The notes under the pieces: model-generated | Seen by the model: only the letters and a program-made list of their open reading frames with translations | Told to the model about the DNA's origin: nothing | Database searches by the model: none | Shown: positions 1-5,212 of the stretch, one piece after another | Position numbering within the stretch: the stretch's first letter is position 1 | Layout of the letters: each line of letters opens with the position of its first letter | From: Alphaproteobacteria bacterium | GTDB lineage: Bacteria; Pseudomonadota; Alphaproteobacteria; UBA1280; UBA12223 | Length of the DNA stretch: 5,747 nt | Reading direction: 5' to 3' | Assembly: GCA_003450915.1 (NCBI GenBank) | Contig: DMEM01000146.1 | Location: 1-5,747 of the forward strand | Program-made: the position numbers and the translations under genes

Positions 1-253
1 AGTGAATAACTGTATCAGCATATCTTAATCGCTTAGATAGAGTTCTATGATAATTGCCGTCCATAATCCAGCGATCTTTTATAAGTTCTTTAGCTAAAAG
101 CTTGTCAAAGTCTTCTTTATTGCGTTCTTTCCATTCAGGCAGCCAGAATAAATGATCAAGATGAATATTGTTTGTTTTTAATTTTTTAGCAAGCTTTTTA
201 CTAAATGTGCTTTTGCCAGCGCCAGAGCTGCCAATGATTAGAATTCTTTTCAT
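1..253 (-). CDS. P-loop nucleotide kinase, adenylate-kinase/FlaR-like (5' part only, runs off left edge)
   Basis: Reverse-strand frame starting ATG at 253 and open to the window edge (84 codons visible). The protein begins MKRILIIGSSGAGKST, a textbook Walker A loop (G8-x4-G13-K14-S15) directly after a hydrophobic beta strand. It continues with HLDHLFW (residues 31-37), W41 and RWIMDGNY (61-68). This order (P-loop, 'LD.L.W', then 'W..DGNY') is characteristic of the small kinases annotated as 'topology modulation protein' or adenylate-kinase-like, usually 165-180 residues. They are presumed cytoplasmic nucleotide-binding phosphotransferases; the substrate is not established, so I give no symbol. 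The lid and Walker B part lie outside the window. AGGAAG lies about 5 bases upstream of the ATG, supporting the start. It is separated from the rplI operon by a terminator and probably has its own promoter. Confidence 0.8.
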   Translation of the reverse strand, partial: MKRILIIGSSGAGKSTFSKKLAKKLKTNNIHLDHLFWLPEWKERNKEDFDKLLAKELIKDRWIMDGNYHRTLSKRLRYADTVIH

Positions 254-274
254 AGCTTCTTCCTATTTTGCTTT

Positions 275-283
275 TATATACCA
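275..283 (-). promoter_or_regulatory. possible extended -10 promoter for the P-loop kinase
   Basis: On the minus strand the sequence TGGTATATA fits an extended -10 element (TG-n-TATATA), about 22 bases before the kinase ATG. No convincing -35 box is seen at normal spacing, as expected for extended -10 promoters. A second weak pair, TTAACG with TATACG at 17 bases, lies further upstream. Because the terminator at 331-360 should stop operon read-through, a promoter in this gap is expected. Confidence 0.35.
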
Positions 284-330
284 GTTAGGTTATTTTCGTA
301 TATTCTTTGATTAAGGTTACGTTAAATGTA

Positions 331-360
331 AAAAAAGACACCTCTTGAGGTGTCTTTTTT
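331..360 (-). terminator. Rho-independent terminator of the rpsF-rpsR-rplI operon
   Basis: A perfect palindrome, GACACCTC / GAGGTGTC, is centred at 345/346 and flanked by A6 on one side and T6 on the other. Read on the minus strand it lies 17 bases after the rplI stop codon and ends in a U-run. The symmetry means it could also stop plus-strand transcripts, but no plus-strand gene precedes it in the window. Confidence 0.88.
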
Positions 361-376
361 AATACTAAAAAGTATA

Positions 377-841
377 TTAAGCTTCGATAGCAACTGTTGA
401 TTGACGCTCAACGTTTAACTTAACTGAAGTTGTAACGTCTGAGTGTAGAACGATTTTAATTTCGTACTCACCAACTAGTTTAATTGGCTCACCAATTTGA
501 ACGTTTTGACGTTTGATTTCAATTGATTTAGCTGCTAAAGCATCAACGATATTTTGAGGCTTAACTGAACCAAATAGTTGGCCAGTTTCAGAAGATTGTC
601 TTACTAGAGTAATTGAAACTTCTTCAAATTTCTTAGCGAAATCTTCAGCTTCTTTTCTAGCTTCTGCTAATTTAGCTTCTAGTTCAGCTCTTTGAGCTTC
701 AAATTTAGCTTTTGCATCTTTTGTTGCGTAAAGTGCTTTACCTTCTGGGATTAGGTAGTTTCTACCAAAACCAGATTTAACAGCTACTTCTTCACCCATT
801 TGACCTAGGCCGTGAATGTTTTCTAATAGAATAACTTGCAT
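377..841 (-). CDS. rplI: 50S ribosomal protein L9
   Basis: A 154-residue protein beginning MQVILLENIHGLGQMGEEV. The L9 signature is complete: G13, G16, V21, G24-F25, N28-Y29-L30, G34, A36, T40. This N-terminal domain binds 23S rRNA near the L1 stalk. Residues about 41-75 are a charged Ala/Glu/Lys-rich stretch matching the long connecting helix, followed by the C-terminal domain with GQLFGSV (87-93). Length is near the roughly 150 of most bacteria and shorter than the extended L9 of many free-living alphaproteobacteria. AAGGA sits 9 bases before the ATG. It is the last gene of the rpsF-rpsR-rplI operon, 27 bases after rpsR, and is followed by a strong terminator. Confidence 0.97.
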   Translation of the reverse strand: MQVILLENIHGLGQMGEEVAVKSGFGRNYLIPEGKALYATKDAKAKFEAQRAELEAKLAEARKEAEDFAKKFEEVSITLVRQSSETGQLFGSVKPQNIVDALAAKSIEIKRQNVQIGEPIKLVGEYEIKIVLHSDVTTSVKLNVERQSTVAIEA

Positions 842-868
842 TGTATAATTTCCTTCGTTTTTCTTTAA

Positions 869-1168
869 TTAAACTCTTGAAGTAGGCGATAGAAGTGCAA
901 GATGTCTAGCTCTTTTAATTGCATTAGCTAGTTCTCTTTGTTTCTTCGCGCTAACACCAGTGATGTGACGAGGGATAATTTTACCATACTCAGAAATGTA
1001 TCTGCTTAGTAGTTTAGTATCTTTGTAGTCAATTTTTGGTGCATTTGGTTTTGAGAATGGGCATGACTTGCTTCTTTGGAAGTAAGGACGACCATATAAA
1101 CGAGGTGCAACTTTTTCTGTTGTAACTGTTTCTTTAGTTGCTTCAACAACTTTATTTTCTGTAGTCAT
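869..1168 (-). CDS. rpsR: 30S ribosomal protein S18 with N-terminal extension
   Basis: A 99-residue protein. The S18 core spans about residues 27-93: RPYFQRSKSCPFS, then APKIDYKDTKLLSRYISEYGKI, then the RHITGVSAKKQRELANAIKRARHLALL block. S18 is a small-subunit protein that pairs with S6 on the 16S rRNA platform. Bacterial S18 is normally 75-85 residues; here about 24 extra residues, rich in Thr, Glu, Lys and Val, precede the core. No internal Met exists, so the ATG at 1168 is the only ATG start. It has AAGGA 9 bases upstream, the same spacing as its two operon partners, so the extension appears real. It lies 25 bases after rpsF and 27 bases before rplI. Confidence 0.96.
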   Translation of the reverse strand: MTTENKVVEATKETVTTEKVAPRLYGRPYFQRSKSCPFSKPNAPKIDYKDTKLLSRYISEYGKIIPRHITGVSAKKQRELANAIKRARHLALLSPTSRV

Positions 1169-1193
1169 TTTAAAAATTCCTTATTATGTTAGA

Positions 1194-1568
1194 TTAAGCT
1201 TCGCTTGCTCTGTTAGCCATTGGACGAGAACCGCGTTCTCTCATAGGCTTTTGAGTTAGCATGATTGAAGGCTCAGCTGTTAATTCTTCAACTTGAATTG
1301 TTAAGAATCTTAAGATATCGTCTGAGTATCTTTGTTGTCTTTCAACTTCGTTGATTGTTTTACCATTACCTTCAAAGCCTAACATAATGTAGTGGCCTTT
1401 TTTGTGCTTTTTAATTCTGTAAGCTAAAGTTCTTAGTTTCCAGTTTTCAGTTTTGATCATTTTACCTTCATTAGCTTCAACAACTTCTGCAAATTTCTTT
1501 GCAATAGCATCAGCTTGTGCAGGAGTAACATCTGGACGAATAATCATTACATTTTCATAAAATGCCAT
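1194..1568 (-). CDS. rpsF: 30S ribosomal protein S6
   Basis: A 124-residue protein, within the usual 95-135 range. It has the family start MAFYENVMIIRPDVT, then WKLRTLAYRIKKHKKGHY (residues 43-60) and a YSDDILRFLTI block. It ends in a basic/polar tail, variable in this family. S6 forms a heterodimer with S18 during assembly of the small-subunit platform, matching the co-transcription with rpsR just downstream. AAGGA lies 9 bases before the ATG, and a second AAAGGAAA lies about 15 bases further upstream. It is the first gene of the operon and is preceded by a leader predicted at about 285 bases that contains palindromic repeat copy A. Confidence 0.97.
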   Translation of the reverse strand: MAFYENVMIIRPDVTPAQADAIAKKFAEVVEANEGKMIKTENWKLRTLAYRIKKHKKGHYIMLGFEGNGKTINEVERQQRYSDDILRFLTIQVEELTAEPSIMLTQKPMRERGSRPMANRASEA

Positions 1569-1605
1569 TTTTAGATTTCCTTTGTATATTTTCCTTTGGG
1601 TTGTA

Positions 1606-1751
1606 AAATTCTCATTATTTAGTTCTCTTTTTATGACTATTTTGCTTTATTTGTGCTTTTGCAGTGCTCATGTAGATTTACTACACTGTGCGCTACATTC
1701 TCGATAAAGTAAAATATTCACCAAAAATAAAATAAAAATAATTGAGAATTT
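1606..1751. repeat. interspersed palindromic repeat, copy A
   Basis: The left arm (about 1606-1650) and right arm (about 1705-1751) are imperfect reverse complements, with about 37 of 46 positions pairing. Near the apex, TGTAG (1671-1675) and CTACA (1681-1685) form a 5-bp hairpin with a 5-base loop. Copy A shares GACTATTTTGCTT (1635-1647), TCATGTA, TACACT and GTAAAATATTCA (1709-1720) with copy B after fabG, in the same order and orientation. It lies between the predicted rpsF start site and the rpsF gene, so it should be transcribed as part of that leader. The outer limits are approximate. Confidence 0.7.
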
Positions 1752-1859
1752 ATCACCAACAAAACAACCTAGTTTTGCCGATGGTTCCGCCATTTCTTAT
1801 AGATGAAATAGCAAGAAAAATATTGCTTTATATGTTTAATACAAAACAATACAGTCTTT

Positions 1860-1887
1860 AATATAGCAAAAAATATAAGAAATTCAA
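1860..1887 (-). promoter_or_regulatory. predicted promoter of the rpsF-rpsR-rplI operon
   Basis: On the minus strand TTGAAT (1882-1887) is followed after 16 bases by TATATT (1860-1865), a good sigma-70-type match. Transcription would start near 1853, giving a leader of about 285 bases that carries repeat copy A. A closer promoter cannot be excluded in this A/T-rich stretch. Confidence 0.5.
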
Positions 1888-1906
1888 GTGTTTTTTCTTA
1901 AAATGG

Positions 1907-1935
1907 TTGAATTTTTTACTAAATAGGTGCATAAT
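1907..1935 (+). promoter_or_regulatory. predicted promoter of fabD-fabG
   Basis: TTGAAT (1907-1912), a 17-base spacer and CATAAT (1930-1935) make a good sigma-70-type promoter. The start site would be near 1942. This places the in-frame TTG at 1941 at the edge of the transcript, with no ribosome binding site, and supports the ATG at 1974 as the fabD start. Confidence 0.6.
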
Positions 1936-1973
1936 TCGACTTGATTACAAAAATAATAGGGAATTTTATTCAT

Positions 1974-2891
1974 ATGTTTGATCAAGAAAATACAGTTTTT
2001 GTGTTCCCAGGTCAGGGTTCGCAAAAAGTAGGTATGGCGAAAGACTTCTATGAAACAGAAGTTGGTAAAAAATTATTTGATAAAGCCGATGAGGTTTTAG
2101 GAAGAAATATTTCTTCTATCATGTTTGAAGGCTCTCAAGAAGAGTTAAATCAAACAAATAATGCACAATTAGCACTGTTTATTGCAGGGTTTGTTGCTTG
2201 TGAAGTTATAAAAGCTAATGAAGGTAAGCAAATTACTGATCTTGCTAAATATGTAGCAGGGCATTCATTAGGTGAATACACAGCACTAGCACAAGCAGGA
2301 GTATTTAGTTTTGAAGATGGCTTAAAGCTTGTTGATAAAAGAGCTAAAGCAATGTTTGAAGCAACACAATCTGCATCAGGTTCTATGGCGGCTATATTGA
2401 ATCTTGATATTGCTAAAGTAAATGAAGTAGCAGAAAAAACAAATACAGTTGTAGCAAACAATAATACTATTGGTCAGATTGTAATATCTGGTGAAAAAGA
2501 AAATATTGTTAAGGCTTGTGGCTTGGCAAAAGAAATGGGTGCTAAAAGAGCGATTGAATTACCTGTTTCAGGTGCTTTTCACTCTCCATTAATGCAATCA
2601 GCTGCAGATGTTATGGCTCAACACATTGATGCTTTAGATATGAATGATGCTACTATTCCAGTGGTTATGAATGTTTCTGGACAAGCTGTAACTGATGTTG
2701 CAACTATTAAAGAAAACATGAAAAAACAAATTACAGGTTCTGTTAAGTGGTTAGAGTCAATGACATTTATGCAAGACAATGGCATTGAGACTGTAGCTGA
2801 ATTTGGTGCTGGTAACGTTTTATGCGGACTATTTAAAAAGTTTAATAAAGAGCTTTCTTTAAATAACTTTACAACAACTGAGAAATTATAA
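1974..2891 (+). CDS. fabD: malonyl-CoA:ACP transacylase
   Basis: FabD moves malonyl from CoA to acyl carrier protein, supplying the extender unit for type II fatty acid synthesis in the cytoplasm. From the ATG at 1974 the protein is 305 residues, close to the usual 310. Visible motifs are FPGQGSQ (11-17, Q14 in the oxyanion hole), the nucleophile elbow GHSLG (96-100, catalytic S98), R123 in the position that binds the malonyl carboxylate, GQIVISG (167-173) and AFHSPLM (201-207, catalytic H203). All key residues are present. The frame stays open upstream to a TTG at 1941, but that lies at the predicted transcription start. ATG 1974 is preceded by TAGGGA and gives the typical N-terminus just before the first beta strand. 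It is 20 bases upstream of fabG and probably co-transcribed with it. Confidence 0.97.
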   Translation: MFDQENTVFVFPGQGSQKVGMAKDFYETEVGKKLFDKADEVLGRNISSIMFEGSQEELNQTNNAQLALFIAGFVACEVIKANEGKQITDLAKYVAGHSLGEYTALAQAGVFSFEDGLKLVDKRAKAMFEATQSASGSMAAILNLDIAKVNEVAEKTNTVVANNNTIGQIVISGEKENIVKACGLAKEMGAKRAIELPVSGAFHSPLMQSAADVMAQHIDALDMNDATIPVVMNVSGQAVTDVATIKENMKKQITGSVKWLESMTFMQDNGIETVAEFGAGNVLCGLFKKFNKELSLNNFTTTEKL

Positions 2892-2911
2892 AAATAATAA
2901 GGACTAAAAAA

Positions 2912-3643
2912 ATGTATAATATTGATTTAACAGGTAAAACAGCTTTAGTTACAGGTGGTACAAGAGGTATTGGTAGAGCAGTTGCAGAAGCTTACATTAA
3001 AGCAGGAGCAACAGTTATTGTAACTGGTTCAAAAGTTGAAAGTGCTCAAAAAGCAGCTGAAGAAATGGGTGCTGAAAAAGGTATTGGCGCTAACTTGTTT
3101 GAAGATAACGCAGTAGAAGTGATTTTAGAACAACTAGGTGATACACAAGTAGATATCTTAGTAAACAATGCAGGTATTACAAAAGATGGTTTATTCATTA
3201 AACAAACTGATGAACAATGGAATGACGTTTTAAACGTAAACTTAACTAAAGTAGCTGCTTTAACAAGAGCTTTAGTTCCATCAATGACAAGAAATAAATC
3301 TGGTAGAATTATCAACATCGCATCTGTAGTTGCTCACATGGGTAACTTCGGTCAAACTAACTATGTTGCTGCAAAAGCTGGTTTAACAGGTTTTACAAAA
3401 GCTCTTTCAATGGAAGTTGCTCGTAAGAACGTTACAGCTAACTGTATCGCACCAGGATTTATCAAAACAGATATGACAAAAGACCTACCTGAAAAAGTAG
3501 TTACAATGATGAATGATAAAATTCCAGCTCGTCGTTTCGGTGAAGCAGAAGACATCGCAAACGCAGCTGTATTCCTTGCATCTGAAGGTGCAGGTTATGT
3601 AAATGGTTCGACTATTCACGTTAACGGCGGCTTGTATATGTAA
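2912..3643 (+). CDS. fabG: 3-oxoacyl-[acyl-carrier-protein] reductase
   Basis: FabG is the NADPH-dependent short-chain dehydrogenase that reduces 3-oxoacyl-ACP to 3-hydroxyacyl-ACP in each elongation round. The 243-residue length is standard. Visible are the Rossmann glycine motif TGGTRGIG (14-21), NNAG (85-88), the catalytic tetrad N110, S138, Y151, K155 (YxxxK), the PGF turn (181-183) and the C-terminal VNGG (237-240). R18 in the glycine motif fits NADPH preference. AAGGA lies 8 bases before the ATG. The gap after fabD is 20 bases with no terminator, so both share a transcript. In many alphaproteobacteria acpP and fabF follow; here the unit ends with repeat copy B and a terminator. Confidence 0.97.
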   Translation: MYNIDLTGKTALVTGGTRGIGRAVAEAYIKAGATVIVTGSKVESAQKAAEEMGAEKGIGANLFEDNAVEVILEQLGDTQVDILVNNAGITKDGLFIKQTDEQWNDVLNVNLTKVAALTRALVPSMTRNKSGRIINIASVVAHMGNFGQTNYVAAKAGLTGFTKALSMEVARKNVTANCIAPGFIKTDMTKDLPEKVVTMMNDKIPARRFGEAEDIANAAVFLASEGAGYVNGSTIHVNGGLYM

Positions 3644-3747
3644 ATAATTATTCTTTTAGCGACTATTTTGCTTATTGTCTTCGTCATGTACTAGTTGTAC
3701 ACTTCCTTGTCAATATGTAAAATATTCATCTAAAATAATTAATTATT
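3643..3747. repeat. interspersed palindromic repeat, copy B
   Basis: The arms about 3643-3677 and 3711-3747 are imperfect reverse complements with a few mismatches and single-base bulges. The apex carries TGTAC (3687-3691) and GTACA (3697-3701) around a 5-base loop. GACTATTTTGCTT (3661-3673) and GTAAAATATTCA (3717-3728) are identical to copy A. The element begins at the last base of the fabG stop codon and ends about 10 bases before the terminator hairpin, so it lies in the fabG 3' untranslated RNA. Confidence 0.7.
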
Positions 3748-3755
3748 CTGAGCTT

Positions 3756-3786
3756 AAAAAGAGTGTTGCAAAAACACTCTTTTTTT
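3756..3786 (+). terminator. Rho-independent terminator of fabD-fabG
   Basis: AGAGTGTT (3760-3767) pairs with AACACTCT (3773-3780) around a 5-base loop. The stem is extended by A4/T4 on either side and followed by a T-run to 3786. It is the first terminator after fabG, downstream of repeat copy B. Confidence 0.87.
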
Positions 3787-3846
3787 CTTGTGTACTTCCT
3801 AGCTAATAATCACAAACTCCTATTTTATTTCAATGTCAGTAAATAA

Positions 3847-3875
3847 TTAACTCCATCACTTATTAAGTACATAAC
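3847..3875 (+). promoter_or_regulatory. weak candidate promoter for the gene at 3925
   Basis: TTAACT (3847-3852), a 17-base spacer and CATAAC (3870-3875) match the sigma-70 consensus at four of six bases each. A promoter is expected here because a terminator lies upstream at 3756-3786, but this match is modest for such A/T-rich sequence. Confidence 0.3.
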
Positions 3876-3924
3876 TTCAAATTTTACTCTGGTTTGCTTT
3901 TTCTACTGCCTGGGAGGGTATGTT

Positions 3925-4488
3925 ATGTCTTTATCACTAAATAGTTTCAAAGCTTTTTTCTTTGCTGGGAAGCGTATTTTTCATGTTATGAACAAAGAAG
4001 GTGAGGTTGTTGATTTTCCAGAATTTGGAGAGTTGGATGACTATTATCTTTATTTGGGAGCTGGCATTAAACTAAAGGCTTCTGAGATTAGCACTAGGCT
4101 TTACCGGGAGCAAGGTCTTCGTTGGATGGCTGCTGATGATAAAGTTGAATTTGTAAGTCTGGATGAAAGTCCTGAGAAGTTTTATCAAGCTTGCGTGTAT
4201 GCAAAGTGTAATATTTTAGGACGTGCCATACACACCGAAGGACAAATTCCTTTATGCTTTTTTAATGACTTAGAGGAATATGACTTGTTAACAAAGGTTT
4301 CATCAGATGATGAACTTAGCACGCTTATTGAAAATAATAAGTATGTTATGACAGGTGATCAACCTATGTTTCAAGAAGCAGGTGTGCCTACTAATATTTA
4401 TGATGTGAGCGTTTTTATGAACGTTCTAGATCGTATTCGTGGCAAAGTTGTTACTAATAAAGATGGTTTATTAGTTCTATCTGCTTAA
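3925..4488 (+). CDS. hypothetical protein, possible founding member of a three-gene paralogous cluster
   Basis: I do not recognise this 187-residue protein. The start is well supported: a strong GGGAGGG (3912-3918) lies 6 bases before the ATG. No signal peptide or convincing membrane helix is visible; the N-terminus has a short aromatic run (FKAFFFAG, 8-15), then an acidic, Tyr-rich section (30-44). Cysteines are at 90, 95 and 111. The stretch from G64 to about C90 (G-L-R-W-M ... V74 ... K85-F-Y87-Q88-A-C) aligns without gaps to G91-Q115 of the partial protein at 5213, suggesting distant paralogy. The protein is soluble and acidic in appearance, probably cytoplasmic. It is a single-gene unit bounded by terminators at 3756-3786 and 4519-4546. 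Function is unknown. Confidence 0.75.
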   Translation: MSLSLNSFKAFFFAGKRIFHVMNKEGEVVDFPEFGELDDYYLYLGAGIKLKASEISTRLYREQGLRWMAADDKVEFVSLDESPEKFYQACVYAKCNILGRAIHTEGQIPLCFFNDLEEYDLLTKVSSDDELSTLIENNKYVMTGDQPMFQEAGVPTNIYDVSVFMNVLDRIRGKVVTNKDGLLVLSA

Positions 4489-4518
4489 ACTGATAGTTAT
4501 GTGAATTACGAAGATAAT

Positions 4519-4546
4519 AAAAAAGGCCCTTAGTAGGGCCTTTTTT
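4519..4546 (+). terminator. Rho-independent terminator after the gene at 3925
   Basis: AAAAAAGGCCCT and AGGGCCTTTTTT form a 12-bp stem around a TAGT loop. The GC core is 4525-4530 with 4535-4540. A T-rich tract continues beyond. It lies about 30 bases after the stop codon. Confidence 0.9.
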
Positions 4547-4598
4547 ATTTTTTTTACCCAGTGCTCTTCAATAAATATACTACTTCATTAAATTAATG

Positions 4599-4626
4599 TT
4601 GATTTGTGCATATAAATACTTATAAT
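4599..4626 (+). promoter_or_regulatory. candidate promoter (distal) for the gene at 4712
   Basis: TTGATT (4599-4604), a 16-base spacer and a perfect TATAAT (4621-4626) give a good sigma-70-type match. The leader would be about 80 bases. A second candidate lies closer to the gene. Confidence 0.45.
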
Positions 4627-4652
4627 TGATTAACGCTAATCATTTTGCCAGC

Positions 4653-4680
4653 TTGACTTTATGGGCGTTACGAGTATTTT
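4653..4680 (+). promoter_or_regulatory. candidate promoter (proximal) for the gene at 4712
   Basis: TTGACT (4653-4658), a 16-base spacer and TATTTT (4675-4680). The -35 box is near-consensus and the -10 box weaker. Start would be near 4687, leaving a leader of about 25 bases that still includes the GGAG ribosome binding site. The two candidates could act in tandem, or only one may be real. Confidence 0.4.
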
Positions 4681-4711
4681 TCAATGCTAATTTTTTATAA
4701 TGGAGTTATAT

Positions 4712-5089
4712 ATGCAAGTTTATAGCTTATTTTTTATTTGTACTTCTGTTCTCTTGTTTTTATTAAAAGAATGTTGTGAAAACTGGGCTGTTACGCTTTC
4801 TTCAAAGCAGGCTTCAAATTTTATTCTTTTCTTTTGGCTGGAGTTTGATCATACTCCAAATATTTTGGTTAAGATTTTTGATAGAGAAAGAAAGATTTTT
4901 TACTATGAAGATGTTCAAAATATGAGCCGTTTTCAATTATATGAGGTTAAGGTTAAGAATAAAGGGTGTCCTGATCTTAGATTTTCTCAATTTGGCGTTT
5001 CGGTCGGATTTGAAGATTTTAAAAATGCTGCAAGTTTAAAAGGGCTTTCTATTATTGAGCTTCATAGAGGAATATTTTATTCAACTTAA
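4712..5089 (+). CDS. hypothetical protein with hydrophobic N-terminus, probable short paralogue of the gene at 5213
   Basis: I do not recognise this 125-residue protein. The ATG at 4712 is preferred over the in-frame ATG at 4700, because GGAG (4702-4705) sits 6 bases before 4712 and overlaps the earlier codon. Residues 4-18 (YSLFFICTSVLLFLL) form a hydrophobic run with no positive charge before it and K19 after it. It could be a membrane anchor or a poor signal peptide; no lipobox is seen. Cysteines at 10, 21, 22 and 86. Residues 100-123 (F-EDF, A106, L109-K-G111, I115-E116, G120-I-F-Y123) align without gaps to residues 80-103 of the partial protein at 5213. The protein ends two residues later, where the other continues. 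It is a single-gene unit with its own terminator. Confidence 0.65.
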   Translation: MQVYSLFFICTSVLLFLLKECCENWAVTLSSKQASNFILFFWLEFDHTPNILVKIFDRERKIFYYEDVQNMSRFQLYEVKVKNKGCPDLRFSQFGVSVGFEDFKNAASLKGLSIIELHRGIFYST

Positions 5090-5104
5090 AAATTAAATAA
5101 AAAT

Positions 5105-5132
5105 GGTCGCCTTATTATAGGTGACCTTTTTT
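5105..5132 (+). terminator. Rho-independent terminator after the gene at 4712
   Basis: GGTCGCC (5105-5111) pairs with GGTGACC (5120-5126), including one G-U pair, around a short A/T loop. It is followed by T6 (5127-5132). It starts 16 bases after the stop codon. Confidence 0.85.
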
Positions 5133-5146
5133 ATTCCTGTTATTGC

Positions 5147-5175
5147 TTGAAAATAAATAAAAATAGTAATATAGT
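5147..5175 (+). promoter_or_regulatory. predicted promoter of the gene at 5213
   Basis: TTGAAA (5147-5152), a 17-base spacer and TATAGT (5170-5175) each match the sigma-70 consensus closely. Start would be near 5182, about 30 bases before the ATG. It follows directly after the terminator at 5105-5132, as expected for an independent unit. Confidence 0.6.
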
Positions 5176-5212
5176 ACCCTTACATTTTATTCTGTTTGTA
5201 TTGGAATATTTT

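Larger units (their letters stand above)
1569..1973. other. divergent regulatory spacer between rpsF and fabD
   Basis: This 405-base stretch holds no credible gene. It contains the rpsF ribosome binding site, palindromic repeat copy A (about 1606-1751), a small hairpin (CAAAAC/GTTTTG, 1760-1777), the leftward rpsF promoter (1860-1887), the rightward fabD promoter (1907-1935) and the fabD ribosome binding site near 1958. The two promoters point away from each other with only about 20 bases between their -35 boxes, so they could share regulation. I see no clear S6:S18 autoregulatory motif and no tRNA. Confidence 0.7.

Noticed and set aside
1781..1793. ATGG/CCAT mini-hairpin in the rpsF leader as an S6:S18 binding motif
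   Set aside because: The stem is only 4 bp, and the CCG bulge that defines the known motif is not seen on the transcribed strand.
1941..1973. TTG at 1941 as the fabD start, adding 11 residues
   Set aside because: It falls at the predicted transcription start, lacks a ribosome binding site, and the added residues are not part of the FabD fold; ATG 1974 is better supported.
2150..2461. Minus-strand open frame of 103 codons inside fabD
   Set aside because: It lies wholly within fabD on the opposite strand, has no family resemblance and reflects A/T-rich codon patterns; fabD has every catalytic motif.
3046..3318. Minus-strand open frame inside fabG (and another at 3361-3555)
   Set aside because: Both are antisense shadows of an intact fabG and resemble no protein family.
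1606..3747. The repeated GACTATTTTGCTT/GTAAAATATTCA blocks as a CRISPR array or a transposon with a transposase
   Set aside because: The two copies are about 2 kb apart with real genes between, there is no regular spacing, and no transposase frame lies inside or near either copy.
3920..3940. Six-codon frame starting ATG at 3920, overlapping the start of the gene at 3925
   Set aside because: It is only one base from the GGGAGGG ribosome binding site, too close for initiation; the ATG at 3925 fits.
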